This document shows, piece after piece, positions 24,347 to 33,412 of a stretch of 34,758 nucleotides of DNA. Positions within the stretch are counted from its first letter, which is position 1. Every line of letters starts with the position of its first letter. The stretch spans positions 1 through 34,758 of the forward strand of contig JAZNUS010000125.1 in NCBI GenBank assembly GCA_045592485.1, written 5' to 3'. The notes beneath the pieces are model-generated. The model searched no databases and was not told where the DNA came from. It was given only the letters and a program-made list of their open reading frames with translations. The position numbers and the translations under genes were made by a program. This DNA is from RGIG1828 sp045592485. GTDB lineage: Bacteria > Bacillota > Clostridia > UMGS1810.

Positions 24347-24385
24347 AAAAAGCATATTTTGCCTAAACCGCAAAATATGCTTTTT
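24347..24385. terminator. Strong bidirectional terminator between the LTA synthase-like gene and lepA
   Basis: AAAAAGCATATTTTGC (24347-24362) pairs perfectly with GCAAAATATGCTTTTT (24370-24385), a 16-bp stem with a 7-base loop. T-runs on both strands serve the two converging genes. Confidence 0.9.
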
Positions 24386-24427
24386 AGTTTAATATTATTA
24401 ATTTGTTCTGTGAATCAAACTATATTA

Positions 24428-26233
24428 TCAGTCGAGCTTCAAAACCGACATAAAAGCTTCCTGCGGAACTTCAACCGTCCCAACCTGTCTCATTCTCTTT
24501 TTACCTTCTTTTTGCTTTTCAAGAAGTTTTTTCTTACGGGTGATGTCACCGCCGTAGCATTTAGCCAGTACATCTTTTCTCATGGCTTTAACAGTTTCTC
24601 TTGCAATAATTTTGTTTCCTATTGTTGCCTGAATGGGTATTTCAAAAAGCTGTCTCGGAATTGACTCCTTCAGTTTTTCAGCAATTCTTCTGCCACGGGT
24701 GTATGCTTTTGACTCATGAACAATAAATGAAAGCGCATCAACAATGTCACCGTTCAAGAGCATATCAAGCTTAACAAGATCTGAGCGTTGATAACCCTTC
24801 AGCTCATAATCAAATGATGCATAGCCCTTGGTTCTTGATTTTAATACATCAAAGAAATCATAGATAATTTCATTAAGGGGTAAATCATAATGAAGTACAA
24901 CTCTTGTATCATCAATGTATTCCATATTTTTGAATGTTCCGCGTCTGTCCTGACAAACCTCCATGATATTGCCCACAAATTCTGTGGGAAGCATAATCGA
25001 TGCATCAACAATCGGTTCTTCCATATATTCAATTTCCGACGGTGAAGGCATATTTGTAGGGTTGTCAATGCTGACGGTTTCTCCGCTTGTTTTTGTAATT
25101 TTGTAAACAACGCTTGGTGCAGTAGTTACAATGTCAAGATTATATTCTCTTTCAATTCGTTCCTGAATAATTTCCATATGAAGTAATCCAAGAAATCCAC
25201 AGCGAAAACCAAATCCAAGTGCTATTGAGGTTTCCGGTTCAAATGTCAATGATGCATCATTTAGCTGCAGTTTTTCAAGAGCTTCTCTGAGATCAGGGAA
25301 TTTAGAACCATCGGAGGTGTATATGCCGCAAAACACCATTGGATTAACTTTTTTGTACCCGGGAAGAGGCTCGCTCGCAGGGCGGTCAACGGTGGTTACA
25401 GTATCCCCCACTCTTGCATCTGTCACATTTTTAATTGATGCTGCAATATATCCTACCTCACCTGCACAAAGCTTGTCTGAAACAATTGTTCCCATCGGCG
25501 ACAAGTAACCAACTTCAACAACCGAAAATTCTTTTCCTGTTGCCATGAAACGAATTATATCATCTTTTTTAACATCGCCGTCTTTTATTCTTACATATAC
25601 GATGACACCTTTGTATGCATCATAGTATGAATCAAAAATCAAAGCCTTAAGCGGTGCATCTTCATCTCCTGACGGAGGCGGCACAAGCTCAACTATTTTT
25701 TCGAGAACCTCTTCAATGCCAATGCCCTGTTTTGCCGAAATCAGGGGTGCATCCTGTGCCTCAATACCAATAATATTCTCAATTTCGTCTTTTACAAAAT
25801 CAGGTCGGGCGCTCGGAAGGTCAATTTTATTGATAACAGGCACCAATTCAAGGTCATGGTCAACTGCAAGGTAGGTATTTGCAAGTGTCTGAGCTTCGAT
25901 TCCCTGTGCTGCATCGACAACAAGCACCGCGCCTTCACACGCCGCAAGGCTTCGGGAAACTTCGTAATTAAAATCTACATGTCCCGGTGTATCAATAAGG
26001 TTAAAAATATATTCTTCACCATCGTTAGCCTTATATACAAGCTTTACCGCCCGGGCTTTGATGGTTATCCCTTTTTCTTTTTCAAGATCCATATTATCAA
26101 GAATCTGATCCTGCATTTCACGCTCAGTCAAAACACCTGTTTTCTCAAGCATTCGGTCTGCAAGTGTTGATTTGCCATGATCTATATGTGCAATTATACA
26201 AAAATTTCTGATGTTATCTTGTCTGCCGGACAT
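24428..26233 (-). CDS. lepA: Elongation factor 4 (LepA), ribosomal back-translocase GTPase
   Basis: LepA/EF4 is a translational GTPase that acts on stalled or assembling ribosomes. Its 601 residues match the family exactly. G1 is AHIDHGKST (15-23), G2 lies in EKGITIKA, G3 is DTPGHVDF, and G4 is NKIDLP. The EF-G-like domains II, III and V follow (FGFRCGFLGLLHMEI is highly conserved). The C-terminal domain is unique to LepA and ends in KCYGGDITRKKKLLEKQKEGKKRM and VPQEAFMSVLKLD. The start has AAGGAGAG. hemN/hemW, a common lepA neighbour, does not follow here. A strong terminator lies just downstream. Confidence 0.97.
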   Translation of the reverse strand: MSGRQDNIRNFCIIAHIDHGKSTLADRMLEKTGVLTEREMQDQILDNMDLEKEKGITIKARAVKLVYKANDGEEYIFNLIDTPGHVDFNYEVSRSLAACEGAVLVVDAAQGIEAQTLANTYLAVDHDLELVPVINKIDLPSARPDFVKDEIENIIGIEAQDAPLISAKQGIGIEEVLEKIVELVPPPSGDEDAPLKALIFDSYYDAYKGVIVYVRIKDGDVKKDDIIRFMATGKEFSVVEVGYLSPMGTIVSDKLCAGEVGYIAASIKNVTDARVGDTVTTVDRPASEPLPGYKKVNPMVFCGIYTSDGSKFPDLREALEKLQLNDASLTFEPETSIALGFGFRCGFLGLLHMEIIQERIEREYNLDIVTTAPSVVYKITKTSGETVSIDNPTNMPSPSEIEYMEEPIVDASIMLPTEFVGNIMEVCQDRRGTFKNMEYIDDTRVVLHYDLPLNEIIYDFFDVLKSRTKGYASFDYELKGYQRSDLVKLDMLLNGDIVDALSFIVHESKAYTRGRRIAEKLKESIPRQLFEIPIQATIGNKIIARETVKAMRKDVLAKCYGGDITRKKKLLEKQKEGKKRMRQVGTVEVPQEAFMSVLKLD

Positions 26234-26267
26234 ACTACTCTCCTTATAATTTAAATTTTATAAATTT

Positions 26268-26296
26268 ATTTTAACATATTTTGAAAAGAAAAACAA
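26268..26296 (-). promoter_or_regulatory. Possible sigma-A promoter of lepA
   Basis: On the minus strand TTGTTT (26296-26291), 17 bases, TAAAAT (26273-26268), with TG one base before the -10. It lies in the 67-base gap behind the MBL gene, which could also be co-transcribed with lepA. Confidence 0.5.
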
Positions 26297-26300
26297 GTAA

Positions 26301-27080
26301 TCAAATCAATTTATTTCTGATTGCTTCAACAACATGTGCTCCAAGAGTTGGCAGGTTTGATTTACTGTTATACATCTCAGCAATCTCCTCGCTGGAGGAC
26401 TCAGGATTCTCCATAATCATTGTCTTAATATTAATCAACGGTTCAATACATGCATCAAGAGCTTGATTTATATTTTCCCACCCCTCATATTTATAACCAA
26501 ATGGATGATAATCGTGAGCAGTAAGTATTGTTTCAATTTTCATGCCACGAAGTTTTTCAATTGCTTTAATATGTAAATCAGGGAATCCTACATTACATGC
26601 CCATTTACCCGAACCAAAAATACCGTAAAGCTGCAGACAGTCACCGGTGATAAGCGTGTTCGAGCGAGTATCCAATACCGCACTGCTATCAATTGTGTGA
26701 CCGGGAATTGAAATAATTTTCAGAACATTTAAAAGTAAATCGTCTTCGTCAACAATTCTGACATTAAAACCATCAAATTTATCTTTTAAGCTCTGACATT
26801 TGGAAACAATGACTGCATCCGGAAAATATTTGAGCATTCCGGATAATCCGCCGGCATGATCTGTATGATTATGAGAAATATATATGTATTTTAAATCATC
26901 CAAGGTTATTGAAAGTTCATGTAAAAAAGGTAAAATATAATTTGTTGCATCGTCATCAAAGCTCCCCGAATCAAAAAGCAATACACCATCATCGGTTTTT
27001 ACAGCATAAACAGTTGTATAAATGTCTTTATAGGGCAATGTGAGCCTGCTTATGTTTGAATTAATATGTTCGATATTCAT
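26301..27080 (-). CDS. MBL-fold metallo-hydrolase
   Basis: This 259-residue metallo-beta-lactamase fold protein has the metal motif SHNHTDH (about 69-75) followed by AGGL. IPGHTIDSSAV supplies the next His, ITGDCLQL the bridging Asp, and LTAHDYHPFG the last His. The C-terminal 60 residues (SSSEEIAEMY, TLGAHVVEAIRNKL) form an extra helical part as in other MBL hydrolases of the general glyoxalase II-like group. It has no recognisable specificity loop for RNase, lactonase or beta-lactamase function, so the substrate is unknown. The ATG at 27080 has AGGAAGTGA upstream. It has its own promoter and lies upstream of lepA on the same strand. Confidence 0.85.
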   Translation of the reverse strand: MNIEHINSNISRLTLPYKDIYTTVYAVKTDDGVLLFDSGSFDDDATNYILPFLHELSITLDDLKYIYISHNHTDHAGGLSGMLKYFPDAVIVSKCQSLKDKFDGFNVRIVDEDDLLLNVLKIISIPGHTIDSSAVLDTRSNTLITGDCLQLYGIFGSGKWACNVGFPDLHIKAIEKLRGMKIETILTAHDYHPFGYKYEGWENINQALDACIEPLINIKTMIMENPESSSEEIAEMYNSKSNLPTLGAHVVEAIRNKLI

Positions 27081-27146
27081 AATATGTCACTTCCTGTTAA
27101 TAATTTATATTATTTTCTTTCATATAATCACACTACTTTCGTAGAA

Positions 27147-27175
27147 ATTATATCATAAAAAAAGTGTTATTACAA
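27147..27175 (-). promoter_or_regulatory. Predicted sigma-A promoter of the MBL hydrolase gene
   Basis: On the minus strand TTGTAA (27175-27170), 17 bases, TATAAT (27152-27147), with TG one base before the -10. The leader is about 60 bases. Confidence 0.7.
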
Positions 27176-27209
27176 TAGAAAAGTCTAAATAAATGAATCA
27201 AAGCAAAAA

Positions 27210-27240
27210 AGAGAGTAACCGACATTTATCGGACTCTCTC
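27210..27240 (-). terminator. Terminator of the DUF378 gene
   Basis: GAGAGT (27211-27216) and CCGA (27219-27222) pair with ACTCTC (27233-27238) and TCGG (27229-27232), with an AA bulge. On the minus strand the stem is followed by six T. It lies about 35 bases past the DUF378 stop. Confidence 0.8.
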
Positions 27241-27273
27241 TTTGCATAAATCTGACAATAACTATTTTACCGG

Positions 27274-27477
27274 TTACTCTGCATTGGGAACAAATCTTTT
27301 GAAAAGAAGTGATATAGACCACAATCCGGCAAGTCCCACAATGGTGTATACAATTCTGGATATTAATGACAACTGACCGCCAAAAGCCAACGCAACAAGA
27401 TCGATACCGAACAAACCGATAAATGCCCAGTTGACAGCACCTATTATGACAATTATCAATGCAATTTTATCAATCAT
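27274..27477 (-). CDS. DUF378 family small membrane protein
   Basis: This 67-residue protein has two hydrophobic helices (about 5-30 and 38-58) and the family's typical INWALVGLFGxDLV-like core, seen here as AVNWAFIGLFGIDLVA, then SRIVYTIVGLAGLWSI. The function is unknown; Bacillus YuzA is a relative. I chose the ATG at 27477 with GGAG nine bases upstream; an ATG three codons earlier directly abuts that site. An 8-bp inverted repeat lies in its leader. It stands alone with its own terminator. Confidence 0.85.
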   Translation of the reverse strand: MIDKIALIIVIIGAVNWAFIGLFGIDLVALAFGGQLSLISRIVYTIVGLAGLWSISLLFKRFVPNAE

Positions 27478-27499
27478 TATTATCATCTCCGTTAATTAT

Positions 27500-27520
27500 A
27501 ATCTTCAAAAAATGAAGATT
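27500..27520 (-). promoter_or_regulatory. Hairpin in the leader of the DUF378 gene
   Basis: AATCTTCA (27500-27507) and TGAAGATT (27513-27520) form a perfect 8-bp inverted repeat with a 5-base A/T loop, ending just before the ribosome binding site. No T-run follows, so it is not a terminator. It could stabilise the mRNA end or be an operator. Confidence 0.4.
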
Positions 27521-27574
27521 TATTCATCAATTTAAAAACAATCATAAAATTTTTAAAAAAATGCAAATAACTTA

Positions 27575-27603
27575 TTGTAATATTTATAAAATGATGTTAT
27601 AAT
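27575..27603 (+). promoter_or_regulatory. Predicted sigma-A promoter of the gdpP-rplI-dnaB-tilS-hpt-ftsH operon
   Basis: TTGTAA (27575-27580), 17 bases, TATAAT (27598-27603), with TG one base before the -10. The GTG start of gdpP is 46 bases downstream. I see no other convincing promoter inside the operon. Confidence 0.7.
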
Positions 27604-27648
27604 AATAAAATGTGTTATATTATGCCAAAATATGTTGAGGTGATATGA

Positions 27649-29640
27649 GTGAATCGTTTAAGAAAATTCCTGAAATCAAATTCATTGGATGTGCCCTATT
27701 ATCTTTGGATGATTCTTGCCTTTACAATTGTTGCATACTTATTTGACTACAGAGTTGCAATAACCGAATCAGTTATATTTGTAATAATGCTGTCTTTGTA
27801 TATTCGTGCAAAATATAAGAAAAAAAGGGTCATATTTAAATATATTAATTCACTGGAGCTTGATTTGAAAAACTCCACTTTTCATACATTATATGACTTT
27901 AACATTCCTGTATCCATAATTGATACAGACGGTACTATTGAATGGTGTAATGAATCCTTCAGCAAAATTATATGCACTGATAATGTCCGGAATCTTCCCA
28001 TAACAGATTACATTCCTTCTTTTGACATAAACAAAATCACCCTTGATTCTGACAGTGACGGAAAATTCAAATATGATGTGTCACACAATTCCCGTTCATA
28101 TGTAATTTATGCAGATTCCATCTATCAAAATCGTACTCACGATGACTCATACTATATTGTTCTGTATTGGTATGACAACACTGAGCACGAAATGCTCAAA
28201 GCAAAGCACTACAACGATGCATTTGTAAGCTGTATGATTGTCATAGATAACTATGACGATGTTATGCAGAGCACTCCCAACGCTGACAAACCTCAATTGA
28301 CAGCCTTTATGGAAGAGGCACTTGATTCTGTAGCTCAGGAATGTAACGGTATTTTAAATAAATATGAAAAGGACAGATTTTTCCTTTATATTCAAAAGAA
28401 TCATCTTAACAAAATGATTTCAAATAATTTTCAGTTTATTGAAACCTTCAAAACTCTCCTGTGTGGAAACAAAGTTGCTCCAACATTAAGTGTAGGCATA
28501 GGAACCGATGGTGAATCCCTTGCACAGAATGATTCATATGCATATTCTGCAATCGATATGGCACTCGGCAGAGGCGGAGACCAGGTTGTTGTAAAAGACA
28601 ATGACAAATATCACTTCTACGGCGGCAAGAGTATTGAGGTTGAAAAAAGAACACGGGTTAAAGCCCGTGTCGTTTCACAGGCTATGAAAGAAATTATAAT
28701 GTCATCGGAGCAAATAATTATAATGGGCCATCGTTATGCCGATGTAGATGTATTGGGATCGGCTCTCGGTTTATACGCAATTATAACAGCTTTAGGAAAA
28801 AAATCAAAAATTCTCCTTGACACTTATAACCAGACCGTTGAACGCTTCATATCAAAATATGAAGATGAATACAAAGATGTATTTGTAAAAAAAGGATATG
28901 CAAACGAATTTGTAACACCAAACACTTTGATTTTTGTGGTAGACACTCAAAAGTATTCGATGGTTGAAGAACCTGCATTACTCGATGTAAGCAAAAATGT
29001 TATTGTAATTGACCATCACAGAAAAAGCAATGATTTTATAAAGGATTATTTAATTACTTATCATGAGCCCTATGCATCATCTGCAAGTGAGCTTGTAACC
29101 GAATTTTTGCATTACATTGATGAAGCAGAATTAAACAAATCGCAGGCTGAAGCACTCTATGCCGGAATTTATATGGATACAAAAAATTTCACCTTCAAAA
29201 CAGGTGTACGCACTTTCGAAGCCGCATCTTATCTTAAACGACGCGGTGTTGATACTATTGAGGTTAAAAAGCTTTTCCAGATCAATCTCAATGCATTTGT
29301 AAAAAAGTGGGCAATTATTGAAAATGCCACAACATATAAAAATAAGGTTGCAATTGCCCTGTGCGTCAAAAACGATAATGATATGCAAACAATTGTTGCA
29401 CAGGCGGCGGATGAAATGCTTAACATTACAGATATTTCATCATCTTTTGTTATCTGTGATATGGGTGACAATAAAATAATCGTAAGTGCAAGATCCTTCG
29501 GAGACATAAATGTTCAGGTTATCACAGAAAAGCTCGGCGGCGGAGGTCATATGACCATAGCCGGTGCCCAATTAACCGACACAACTCCGGAAGAGGTTCT
29601 TGATAAACTAAAGAAAATACTTGATGACTATGTAAAGTAA
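27649..29640 (+). CDS. gdpP: Cyclic di-AMP phosphodiesterase GdpP (DHH family)
   Basis: GdpP hydrolyses c-di-AMP to pApA and so affects osmolyte transport, cell-wall stress and beta-lactam tolerance. The 663-residue protein has two membrane helices (about 17-33 and 38-54) and a PAS-like domain (about 80-175). A degenerate GGDEF domain ends in LGRGGDQVVVK (307-317). The DHH phosphodiesterase has MGHRYADVDVLGS (H361, D365, D367), VVDTQ (D432) and IDHHRKS (D455-H457). The C-terminal DHHA1 part has GGGGHMTIAGAQ. All metal ligands are present, so it should be active. Translation starts at a GTG with GAGGTGA five bases before it; a nearby ATG is out of frame. rplI follows 24 bases later. Confidence 0.95.
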   Translation: MNRLRKFLKSNSLDVPYYLWMILAFTIVAYLFDYRVAITESVIFVIMLSLYIRAKYKKKRVIFKYINSLELDLKNSTFHTLYDFNIPVSIIDTDGTIEWCNESFSKIICTDNVRNLPITDYIPSFDINKITLDSDSDGKFKYDVSHNSRSYVIYADSIYQNRTHDDSYYIVLYWYDNTEHEMLKAKHYNDAFVSCMIVIDNYDDVMQSTPNADKPQLTAFMEEALDSVAQECNGILNKYEKDRFFLYIQKNHLNKMISNNFQFIETFKTLLCGNKVAPTLSVGIGTDGESLAQNDSYAYSAIDMALGRGGDQVVVKDNDKYHFYGGKSIEVEKRTRVKARVVSQAMKEIIMSSEQIIIMGHRYADVDVLGSALGLYAIITALGKKSKILLDTYNQTVERFISKYEDEYKDVFVKKGYANEFVTPNTLIFVVDTQKYSMVEEPALLDVSKNVIVIDHHRKSNDFIKDYLITYHEPYASSASELVTEFLHYIDEAELNKSQAEALYAGIYMDTKNFTFKTGVRTFEAASYLKRRGVDTIEVKKLFQINLNAFVKKWAIIENATTYKNKVAIALCVKNDNDMQTIVAQAADEMLNITDISSSFVICDMGDNKIIVSARSFGDINVQVITEKLGGGGHMTIAGAQLTDTTPEEVLDKLKKILDDYVK

Positions 29641-29664
29641 CATTAACCGAAAGGATGAATTATT

Positions 29665-30111
29665 ATGAAAGTTATATTTATTAAAGATTTAAAGGGTCAG
29701 GGCAAAGTCGGAGAAGAAAAAAACATCAGCGATGGCTATGCCAAGAATTTCCTTATTCCAAAAGGTTATGCTATTGAAGCAACCGCATCAAACATTAATG
29801 ATTACAAAGGAAAAAAAGACTCTGAAAACTTTAAAAAACAACAAGAGATTGATAATGCTCAGGATTTAAAAAACAAGCTTTCGGAAATCACTGTTAAAAT
29901 TTCTGCCAAAAGCGGTGAAAATGGAAAGCTTTTCGGATCCATTACCAGCAAGGAAGTTTCAGAACAAATAAAACAGCAATTTAATCTTGCAATTGACAAG
30001 AAAAAAATTGTTTTGCCCGATGGAATCAAAACTGTTGGAACACACAAAATTGAAGTTAAACTTCACGCAGGAATTTCAGGTACAATTACAGTTAATGTGA
30101 TAAGTGAATAA
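29665..30111 (+). CDS. rplI: 50S ribosomal protein L9
   Basis: L9 is an elongated protein of the large subunit that binds 23S rRNA domain V near the L1 stalk and limits frameshifting. The 148 residues show the N-terminal RNA-binding domain with VGEEKNISDGYAKNFLIPKG (the L9 signature). A long charged connecting helix (about 40-75) follows, then the C-terminal domain with GKLFGSITSKEV and HKIEVKLHAGISGTI. It sits between gdpP and dnaB, the gene order seen in Bacillus and many Firmicutes. AAAGGATG precedes the start, and dnaB follows after 13 bases. Confidence 0.97.
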   Translation: MKVIFIKDLKGQGKVGEEKNISDGYAKNFLIPKGYAIEATASNINDYKGKKDSENFKKQQEIDNAQDLKNKLSEITVKISAKSGENGKLFGSITSKEVSEQIKQQFNLAIDKKKIVLPDGIKTVGTHKIEVKLHAGISGTITVNVISE

Positions 30112-30124
30112 AGGAGTGTAAAAA

Positions 30125-31447
30125 ATGCCCTCTGATATTGCAAGAAGTATGCCTTGCAACGTTGAAGCAGAACAATATGTTCTCGGCGCGATAATTTTTG
30201 ACAACGAATGTATACCGGATATTATGGGATCTCTGAAAACTGATGAATTCTATCTTGAACAGCATCGCATCATATTCGAAGCAATGATATTGATTTCCAA
30301 CCGGGCAGAACCCATTGATTTTGTTACACTGAAAAGTCAGTTGTCAATGAATTTTGATGCTGTTGGCGGAATTGAATATCTGACTAAACTGCGTCTGATG
30401 GTTTCGACAACTTCCAATCTTAAATATCATATCAAGATAATTAAAGACAAGGCAGTGTTCAGAAAACTGATTTCTGCCGGAAACGATATTGTTTCGGTAG
30501 CTTATGAACAAAAAGATGAATTATCAGCTGTTTTGAGTGTTGCAGAAAAAAAGATTTATGATATTTTGCAGAACAAATCAACCGTTGAGCTCACTCACAT
30601 CAAAGATGTTCTCGCTGAAAACCTGGCAAAGCTTGAAGAAATGGTCAAGAAAAAAGAGAAAATTACCGGTGTTCCAACAGGATTTAAAATTCTGGATATC
30701 AAAACAACCGGACTTCAGCCGTCTGACCTTATTCTGCTTGCCGCAAGACCCGCAATGGGAAAAACAAGCTTTGCACTTAACATTGCAACAAATGCCGCAC
30801 TTAATGCCAATGTTCCTGTTGCTATTTTCAGCCTGGAAATGAGTAAAGAACAGCTTACAAACCGCATACTTTGCTCTGAAGCTTTGATTTCTAACGAAAA
30901 AATCAGAATAGCCGATGTTGGCGCAGAGGACATTGCAAAACTCGCTTCCACAATTAATGCATTGTCCAAATCACCTATTTACATAGATGATACTGCAGGT
31001 ATAACCGTTACTGAAATAAAATCAAAATGCAGAAAACTGAAACTTAAGGGAGAACTTGGTCTTGTTGTAATTGATTATCTTCAGCTTATTCAAGGTAATT
31101 CGCGCGAAAGCCGTCAAAACGAGGTTGCCGAAAACAGCCGTCTGCTTAAAATTATGGCTAAGGAGCTTAATGTGCCTGTAATTTGTCTTTCGCAGCTTAG
31201 CCGTGCCCCTGAACAGCGTCAGGATCACCGCCCTATTCTCAGCGACTTGAGAGATTCGGGTTCAATCGAGCAGGATGCAGACATAGTTATGTTTTTATAT
31301 AGAGACGATTACTATAATCCCGAAACAGAAAAGAAAAATGTGTCTGAGTGCATTATAGCAAAATTCCGTAATGGCAGTGTAGGAACGATAGAACTGGGCT
31401 TTCTTGGAGAATACACAAAATTTACGAATCTTGAGCAAAATCATTAA
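30125..31447 (+). CDS. dnaB: Replicative DNA helicase DnaB (DnaC of Bacillus)
   Basis: This is the hexameric 5'-3' helicase of the replication fork, which also binds primase. Its 440 residues include the N-terminal primase-interacting domain (MPCNVEAEQYVLGAI start) and a linker. The RecA-like motor has Walker A ARPAMGKTS (207-215), IFSLEMSKEQL, the Walker B strand LVVIDYLQLI, the QLSR segment with SRAPEQR, and the arginine-finger region near SGSIEQDADIVMFLYRD. There is no intein or insertion. The start has AAAGGAGTG. tilS begins 17 bases after the stop. Confidence 0.97.
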   Translation: MPSDIARSMPCNVEAEQYVLGAIIFDNECIPDIMGSLKTDEFYLEQHRIIFEAMILISNRAEPIDFVTLKSQLSMNFDAVGGIEYLTKLRLMVSTTSNLKYHIKIIKDKAVFRKLISAGNDIVSVAYEQKDELSAVLSVAEKKIYDILQNKSTVELTHIKDVLAENLAKLEEMVKKKEKITGVPTGFKILDIKTTGLQPSDLILLAARPAMGKTSFALNIATNAALNANVPVAIFSLEMSKEQLTNRILCSEALISNEKIRIADVGAEDIAKLASTINALSKSPIYIDDTAGITVTEIKSKCRKLKLKGELGLVVIDYLQLIQGNSRESRQNEVAENSRLLKIMAKELNVPVICLSQLSRAPEQRQDHRPILSDLRDSGSIEQDADIVMFLYRDDYYNPETEKKNVSECIIAKFRNGSVGTIELGFLGEYTKFTNLEQNH

Positions 31448-31464
31448 GGAGCTGTATCAGTATT

Positions 31465-32826
31465 TTGAATAGTATATTTAATAAAGTTTACAATACTATA
31501 GAAAAATATAATATGCTTTTTCCAAATGACAATGTATTGATAGGTGTTTCCGGAGGAGCTGACTCTGTTTTTCTTGCACTTGCTCTTATTCATATAAAAA
31601 AACGGCTTAATATATCCTTGGGAGTTGCTCATATCAACCATGGAATAAGAGGTAATGAGGCAGATAAAGATCAAATTTTTGTTGAAAATTTTTGCAAAAA
31701 CCACTCTGTCCCATATTTCACTACAAATCTCAACATTCCACTGATTGCAAAACAAAATAAGCTTTCCGAAGAAACGGCAGGAAGACATGAAAGATATAAA
31801 TTTTTTGAACAGATTTGTCAAAAACACGGATATAATAAAATAGCCGTCGCACATAATATGAATGACAGTGTTGAAACAATGATTTTTAATATTGTCAGAG
31901 GCTCGGGATTAAAAGGTATGTGCGGAATACAACCTGTCAACGACAAAATTATCCGCCCTATTATTGAAATAAGTCGCAGCGAGATTGAAAACTACCTGAG
32001 CAAAAATAACATTTCTTATTGCACGGATACCACAAATTTTTGCGATATATACACACGAAACAAAATCAGAAACAAAATCATCCCATTAATGCAGGAAATT
32101 AATCCGACAGTTATACAAACCATTTATTCTAACTTGCAAAACATTAATGACGACAATAGCTTTATTGATGACTTTGCTGATTCAACCGATTGCATATCTG
32201 TTGCAGATAATAATGTTATCATTGACAAAAAAGTTTTTAACAAACTCAAACTTCCGATTAAAAAAAGAATAATTTTTAAAGCTTTTGCTCTTATAAATTC
32301 AAATTGTAACAATATCGAAAGCAAACATATTGATATTCTGACTAAAGAAATTTCAACAGGCAAAATTCTTAATATGCCAAACAATATAACAGTTGAATCC
32401 TGTCGAAATGAACTTGTGTTTTCATATGCAAAACCACCACGGAACATTACTTTTTCTTTTAAGGTGGATTTGAATGAATCAATTATCAAAAACGAATATT
32501 TCAGCTGCAAATTTGAGATTATTGATCCCGTAAGTTGTTATGATGAAAATTGCTTGTATGTTGATGCAGAAAAGCTATTGAAAAAACGACTTGTTATCAG
32601 AAATCGCAAAGATGGCGATCGCATAAAGCCATACGGTATGACCGGCACAAAAAAACTTAAACAACTGATGTCCGAACTTGAAATTAAGGCAAGCAGTCGT
32701 AGTTTGGTTCCTTTGCTGTGTGCAGACGAGGAAATAGTTGCTGTAATCCCCTATCGCATCTCCGACGACTACAAAATCAATGATAATACAAAATCAATTT
32801 TAAAAATACAAATGATAAAGGAGTAA
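31465..32826 (+). CDS. tilS: tRNA(Ile)-lysidine synthetase
   Basis: TilS uses ATP to join lysine to C34 of tRNA-Ile(CAU), switching it from Met to Ile decoding; it is essential. The 453-residue protein has the PP-loop motif SGGADS (29-34), then GVAHINHGIRG and AHNMNDSVETMIFNIVRGSGLKGMCGI, split here only by ordinary family residues. A linker follows and a C-terminal TilS domain with RNRKDGDRIKPYGMTGTKKLKQL. The start is a TTG; the AAGGAG site lies 13 bases upstream, rather far, but the N-terminus (FNKVYNTIEKYNML) matches the family and the next ATG is internal to it. hpt starts four bases after the stop. Confidence 0.95.
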   Translation: MNSIFNKVYNTIEKYNMLFPNDNVLIGVSGGADSVFLALALIHIKKRLNISLGVAHINHGIRGNEADKDQIFVENFCKNHSVPYFTTNLNIPLIAKQNKLSEETAGRHERYKFFEQICQKHGYNKIAVAHNMNDSVETMIFNIVRGSGLKGMCGIQPVNDKIIRPIIEISRSEIENYLSKNNISYCTDTTNFCDIYTRNKIRNKIIPLMQEINPTVIQTIYSNLQNINDDNSFIDDFADSTDCISVADNNVIIDKKVFNKLKLPIKKRIIFKAFALINSNCNNIESKHIDILTKEISTGKILNMPNNITVESCRNELVFSYAKPPRNITFSFKVDLNESIIKNEYFSCKFEIIDPVSCYDENCLYVDAEKLLKKRLVIRNRKDGDRIKPYGMTGTKKLKQLMSELEIKASSRSLVPLLCADEEIVAVIPYRISDDYKINDNTKSILKIQMIKE

Positions 32827-32830
32827 CAAA

Positions 32831-33376
32831 ATGCATAATACTGATGTTTGCGAAAAAATACTCTTGGACCAACAAACAATTATTAAAAGAGTATCAGAAA
32901 TCGGCAAGATTATATCAGATGAATACTCGGGCAAAGAAATTATTTTCATTTCTGTTCTTAATGGCTCTTTTATGTTTACATCTGATTTAATGAAAGAAAT
33001 TACTGTTGATTGTTCTGTAGATTTCATTCAAATCTCCACATATGGCAGCGGAACATCTAGCAGTGGGAATTTTGTGATGAAAAAGGATTTATCATTTGAT
33101 ATATCCGGAAAAGATGTAATTATAGTTGAAGACATTATAGATAGCGGATATACCATATCCAAGCTTGTGGCACATCTGAAATCAAAAAATCCTGCATCAC
33201 TTAAGATTGCAACATTCATAGACAAACCAACAAGAAGAACAGAAAATGTTCAGGCAGATTACATATGCTTCACTATGGATAATGACGATTTTATTGTGGG
33301 TTACGGATTGGACTATTCACAAAAATACAGAAATCTTCCTTTTGTCGGAGCATTGAAAAAAGAAATATACTCATAA
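32831..33376 (+). CDS. hpt: Hypoxanthine(-guanine) phosphoribosyltransferase
   Basis: Hpt salvages hypoxanthine and guanine to IMP and GMP using PRPP. The 181 residues include the flexible-loop region STYGSGTSSSGN (69-80) and the PRPP-binding motif VIIVEDIIDSGYT (96-108). KNPASLKIATFIDKPTRR, with the purine-contacting Lys and following loop, comes next, and DFIVGYGLDYSQKYRNLPFVG closes the fold. It is the middle gene of the tilS-hpt-ftsH trio that is conserved across Firmicutes. AAAGGAGTAAC is its ribosome binding site. In Bacillus and Listeria, Hpt and TilS work with FtsH expression; here the shared transcript is inferred from spacing. Confidence 0.96.
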   Translation: MHNTDVCEKILLDQQTIIKRVSEIGKIISDEYSGKEIIFISVLNGSFMFTSDLMKEITVDCSVDFIQISTYGSGTSSSGNFVMKKDLSFDISGKDVIIVEDIIDSGYTISKLVAHLKSKNPASLKIATFIDKPTRRTENVQADYICFTMDNDDFIVGYGLDYSQKYRNLPFVGALKKEIYS

Positions 33377-33412
33377 ATCATAATATATATTACAATTGAG
33401 GAGGACTAAAAT

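Noticed and set aside
15996..27080. Three MBL-fold proteins (with RNase Z) as parts of one system
   Set aside because: They belong to different MBL branches, sit in separate transcription units and share no linker or context; MBL proteins are simply abundant.
27900..28640. GGDEF domain of GdpP as an active c-di-GMP synthase
   Set aside because: The expected GGDEF active-site signature is missing from this region, as in other GdpP proteins, where it is degenerate.
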